From Spirochaetota bacterium (GTDB taxonomy: Bacteria > Spirochaetota > UBA4802 > UBA5550): DNA of 64,000 nucleotides. The notes under the pieces are model-generated. The model was given only the letters and a program-made list of their open reading frames with translations, was not told where the DNA came from and ran no database searches. The stretch covers positions 1-64,000 of the forward strand of contig JALOTL010000007.1 in the NCBI GenBank assembly GCA_025457915.1. The letters are read 5' to 3'. The number at the start of each line of letters is the position of its first letter. Position 1 is the stretch's first letter. The position numbers and the translations under genes are program-made. Shown piece by piece: positions 61,065 through 64,000 of this stretch.

Positions 61065-62468
61065 ATGAAAAAAACAAAAGGAATCATCCTTTCGTTACTC
61101 TCCCTGGCCGTGCTTTCCTGCTCATCCGGAAACTACAGGGAGATTATAGCCGTACCGGAAAAATTGTTCCTTGAAGGGAAGTATCTCGAGGCGGCCAGGA
61201 CGCTCCTCCCACAGATAAACTCCAGGAATAAAAACCATCTCCTCCTGCTCATGGAGGCGGGCTCGATGCTCCACGCCGGCGGTGAATACGAAAAAAGCAA
61301 CAAGGTCCTCCTTGAGGCCTCGAAGATCGCCAAGATCATACCCGTCAGCGTATCGGAACAGGCTTCGTCGCTGCTGCTCGATGAAACGACCACCAGCTAC
61401 AGGGGCGAGGATTTCGAAAAGGTCCTCATCCATATGTACATGGGCCTCAACTACCTGCTGATGAAGGACTATGCCAGCGCGCGTGTTTCCTTCCAGGCGG
61501 TCAACGAACAGCTCGCGAAAATCAAAAACGAAAACGGCCTGCCGAAATACAAGCAGAACATAATGGCCAAATATCTCACGGCCATGGCCTATGAAATTTC
61601 AGGCGACATGGAAAACGACAAGGACGACCTTGAATTCGCCTATATCGAATTCAAGCAGATCAACCAGCTCATGCCGAACCTCGACATGGTAAAGACCGAT
61701 CTCCTGAGGCTCTCGAAAAAGCTGGGTTACATGGACGACTTCCAGCAATGGTCCGCAAAATTCAGGCGGAACCTTGCACTGTCAGAAAACAGCGGAGAGC
61801 TTGTACTCATTTTCGAGTCCGGCCTCTGCCCGATCAAGGTCTCCAGGGGAAAGCTCCTGTCCGACCCGGACATGAAGGCGGCGATAATAATCTCCCTTAA
61901 TTCCCCCGGGGCGCTCGCAGCGGGCGTAACGGTCGCGGCCGTACTGGCGACCCTCGGCACCTCGGAGAATCCAATCCCCGACTTCGTTAAAAGGTCAAAC
62001 CAGACCAGCTACGTGAGAATGATCTCGAGGAACGGCATGCAGAATACCGTGATGCTGGAAAACGTGGAAAACACCGCCACCGAGACCCTCAAGGATGATT
62101 ATTCGAGGCTCAGGGCCAAAGTCGCAGCCTCCGTGGCAATAAAGGCGGCCGCAGCTGTCGGTGCCGGTTATGCCGCGAAGAAGCTCGCTGAAAGCTCGAA
62201 GAAGACCCAGGGGTTCGCGTCCCTTATCGGCGCGGGCGTAGGACTTATAACCGGCGCGGTGCTTTTCTCCCAGGTGAGACCGGATCTCAGGTGCTGGCAC
62301 ACGCTTCCCGCGAACCTTCAGATGTCGCGGGTTTTCCTCCCTCCCGGCAAACATGACATAAGGCTCGATTTTGTGGGCGGCGGCAACAACACGGTCAACA
62401 CCAAATCCGTTACGGTAGAAATAAAAAAAGGAGAAAAAATCTTTATCAACGAAAGGACTCTGAATTGA
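61065..62468 (+). CDS. COG3014-like lipoprotein with TPR-like helices
   Basis: 467 residues; signal with lipobox VLSC, then helical repeat region to about 240 (KLFLEGKYLEAARTLLPQIN, YEKSNKVLLEASKIAKII, HMYMGLNYLLMKDYASARVS). A C-terminal mixed region holds a glycine-rich, hydrophobic stretch (AAAAVGAGYAAKKLAESSKK, IGAGVGLITGAVLFSQ). It starts 16 nt after the LpoB-like gene. Known from gene context as a partner of LpoB-type lipoproteins; biochemical role unknown. Confidence 0.75.
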   Translation: MKKTKGIILSLLSLAVLSCSSGNYREIIAVPEKLFLEGKYLEAARTLLPQINSRNKNHLLLLMEAGSMLHAGGEYEKSNKVLLEASKIAKIIPVSVSEQASSLLLDETTTSYRGEDFEKVLIHMYMGLNYLLMKDYASARVSFQAVNEQLAKIKNENGLPKYKQNIMAKYLTAMAYEISGDMENDKDDLEFAYIEFKQINQLMPNLDMVKTDLLRLSKKLGYMDDFQQWSAKFRRNLALSENSGELVLIFESGLCPIKVSRGKLLSDPDMKAAIIISLNSPGALAAGVTVAAVLATLGTSENPIPDFVKRSNQTSYVRMISRNGMQNTVMLENVENTATETLKDDYSRLRAKVAASVAIKAAAAVGAGYAAKKLAESSKKTQGFASLIGAGVGLITGAVLFSQVRPDLRCWHTLPANLQMSRVFLPPGKHDIRLDFVGGGNNTVNTKSVTVEIKKGEKIFINERTLN

Positions 62469-62519
62469 CAGGGATGCCTTTTATTTCCAGATCCCGGTTG
62501 TTAAAGAATACTGACGAAA

Positions 62520-64000
62520 ATGAATGCGGAGACGGAATACACCAATAAAGATGAACAGCCGCACCTATGCAGCGATTATGACATGCTGGAATCCCTCAGG
62601 CACCCGGCCTGCGTCCTCGGAATGGACGGGATGTTCATTTACGGAAACGAAGCATTCCACAGGTTCTTCGGCGCCTATAAAAGCGGGATAAGGCTCAATC
62701 TCGACCATCCATTTTATCCGGAATATCGAAAGAGGATAGCGCAGGCATACCTGAGCGCCATAGGTGGGACCGAGAAGCAGTGCTTCGCGATCATAAATTC
62801 CCCGGAAGGCAAAGAGCTCCCGGTCGAGATCTATCTTTTCCCGATGATGAAGGACGGGGCGGTGTCATCAATTCTGGCAATGCTCAAGATGGTAGACGAC
62901 AGGCTCCTTTCCTTCGACCGATCCACCCTTTCAATAATATCAGAGGAAAATTTCAGTTACGAGAATCTTTACTACGAGTTTTCACCGATGCCCGTGATCC
63001 GTATAAATGAATTCTGCGAAATTATCAAGTGCAGCCATTCGCTCGAGACCTACACCGGCTTCAACTCGGAAGAAATACTCGAAGAAAAAATCATCACCTG
63101 CAAATCCATTTTTCCATATGACTCGGAGAGGATCAAGAGGGCCGTGGCCGACATCATCTCCGGCCTTGCGCCTTTCCAGAGGATCGGCGAGGTGAAGATT
63201 TCCACCAGGACGGACGAGGAAAAAATCGGCAACCTGAACATCTTTCCCGCTGTCATGAACAGCGAGATAACCCTCATCGACGTAATTATCGAGGACATTA
63301 CGAGGGTAAAAGAGCTCAGGGACAGGCTGAATTCCCTTAACAGGACGCAGCTCATCAGCGACATCACCAAGGGATTCATCCATTCACTCAACAATTCAAT
63401 CAACGTGATACTGAGCAAAACTCAGATGCTCCTGCAGATCACGGAAAAGGAAACCGTTATCGAAGGCATACAGGTCCTCGAGCGCTCGGCAAAGGACATA
63501 GCCGACCAGGTGAAAAGGATCAGAAACTTTACCGGCTCCAGGAACGGTCTTGACGAGGAGCAAGCCGAATCCCTGGTCAACACAATAGAAGACTCGATCG
63601 AATTCGCGAAAATGCACTTCAAGGTCGAGGACAAGGAAAACAGGAGAAACATCGTAATAGACCGTAAATACTTCACCCGGGCCCTGGTTAAGACGGACAC
63701 CAGGCTCCTCAGGGAGATAATCATATCAATCATCATAAAGGTCTCAACCTTCATCCAGAAAAACGGCAAGATTAACGTGATTCTCAGGGAGGCCAACGAC
63801 GTATGCCTTTCCGTGAAAATCGACAAGGACGGCGTCACGGACACCTCTTCAGTTCTGCCGTCCATGGTGAACGTTTTTACCGGTATAGACATAAGACAGG
63901 CGGCCGACATAATAAAGCTTAAAATAATCGAGGAGGAGTCGGCGGACTATTACGAAATCAAGGCCATCTTCCCTTCGAAAATATTCGTAAACGACCAGCA
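62520..64000 (+). CDS. PAS-domain sensor histidine kinase, 3' end beyond the window
   Basis: Open frame from ATG 62520 to the window end, at least 493 residues. PAS-like domains at about 20-110 (RHPACVLGMDGMFIYGNEAF) and 145-245 (YEFSPMPVIRINEFCEIIKCS, YTGFNSEEI). Then a DHp-type helix ITKGFIHSLNNSINVILSKT with the phospho-acceptor His (about residue 285), and an ATPase-like region that is degenerate as far as seen (DTRLLREIIISIIIK but no clear DxGxG in view). No transmembrane segment in the visible part, so cytosolic. Completeness and response regulator are unknown. Confidence 0.75.
   Translation, partial: MNAETEYTNKDEQPHLCSDYDMLESLRHPACVLGMDGMFIYGNEAFHRFFGAYKSGIRLNLDHPFYPEYRKRIAQAYLSAIGGTEKQCFAIINSPEGKELPVEIYLFPMMKDGAVSSILAMLKMVDDRLLSFDRSTLSIISEENFSYENLYYEFSPMPVIRINEFCEIIKCSHSLETYTGFNSEEILEEKIITCKSIFPYDSERIKRAVADIISGLAPFQRIGEVKISTRTDEEKIGNLNIFPAVMNSEITLIDVIIEDITRVKELRDRLNSLNRTQLISDITKGFIHSLNNSINVILSKTQMLLQITEKETVIEGIQVLERSAKDIADQVKRIRNFTGSRNGLDEEQAESLVNTIEDSIEFAKMHFKVEDKENRRNIVIDRKYFTRALVKTDTRLLREIIISIIIKVSTFIQKNGKINVILREANDVCLSVKIDKDGVTDTSSVLPSMVNVFTGIDIRQAADIIKLKIIEEESADYYEIKAIFPSKIFVNDQ

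Noticed and set aside
1-64000. CRISPR arrays, tRNA and rRNA genes
   Set aside because: No regularly spaced direct repeats of 24-40 bp were seen by eye, and no cloverleaf-type or rRNA-like sequence was recognised. This is not a computed search.

Overview
The window is one chromosomal segment from a diderm (Gram-negative-type) bacterium. I see many lipoprotein signal peptides, outer-membrane beta-barrel-like proteins, an LptE-like lipoprotein next to holA and an LpoB-like lipoprotein. The large share of lineage-restricted lipoproteins, the glycogen synthase fused to an amylase and the small Lys/Thr-rich DNA-binding-type protein suggest a spirochaete (Spirochaetota) of moderate GC. This placement is an inference from gene style, not a phylogenetic result. 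Most chromosomal genes are GC-rich with clear Shine-Dalgarno sites; the insertion elements, the envelope cassettes and several intergenic repeats are clearly AT-richer.

Layout. 1-3460: an IS481-like element, the 5' part of a DNA adenine methyltransferase gene cut by an IS3-family element, then a fragment of a class III nucleotide cyclase; this is a decayed, IS-scarred stretch. 3462-9605: an AhpD-like protein, a three-gene envelope cassette (outer-membrane-like protein, SGNH hydrolase, lipoprotein), a HEAT-like membrane protein, a stem-loop-rich intergenic region and an unknown protein. 9540-12708: a minus-strand operon of a DUF4386 protein, a cupin and two tandem medium-chain reductases, closed by a terminator. 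13118-15370: a plus-strand pair made of a YbjN-like protein and a cytosolic trypsin-like protease with its own zinc ribbon and YbjN-like domain. 15372-25339: a DODA-type dioxygenase, secreted and membrane proteins, an ankyrin lipoprotein, three tandem small lipoproteins, hemerythrin, a lipoprotein HAD phosphatase and an EthD-like protein. 25382-34467: glycogen phosphorylase, TPR and HEAT-repeat exported proteins, a YugP-like metallopeptidase, a beta-barrel protein and a YihY/BrkB membrane protein.

34553-39592: a TetR regulator with a 44-residue upstream gene, an ArsR regulator followed by a 55-residue Cys-rich protein, and a second, inverted copy of the envelope cassette with the same promoter region and a frameshifted lipoprotein. 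39733-42766: tldD-pmbA and a small secreted protein. 43544: a 31-residue Lys/Thr-rich protein behind a palindrome-overlapped promoter. 48123-43729 (minus): lptE-holA-DEAD helicase-membrane protein-secreted protein operon. 53314-48434: a 1626-residue GH13/GT5 fusion. 58106-53391: a STAS/zinc-ribbon protein with a membrane sensor, queF, a DUF2937 protein, a lipoprotein and a Vps4-like AAA ATPase. 58229-59916: a Nudix protein and the tRNA 2-selenouridine synthase. 60033-60241: an intergenic repeat carrying a 106-bp MITE-like insertion. 60482-end: LpoB-like and COG3014-like lipoproteins and a PAS/histidine kinase cut by the window edge.

Glycogen metabolism is represented twice (phosphorylase and synthase/amylase). 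The most promising undescribed units are the duplicated SGNH/outer-membrane/lipoprotein cassette with its shared promoter-palindrome block, the YbjN-protease pair, and the nested intergenic repeat family. No tRNA, rRNA or CRISPR array was seen.
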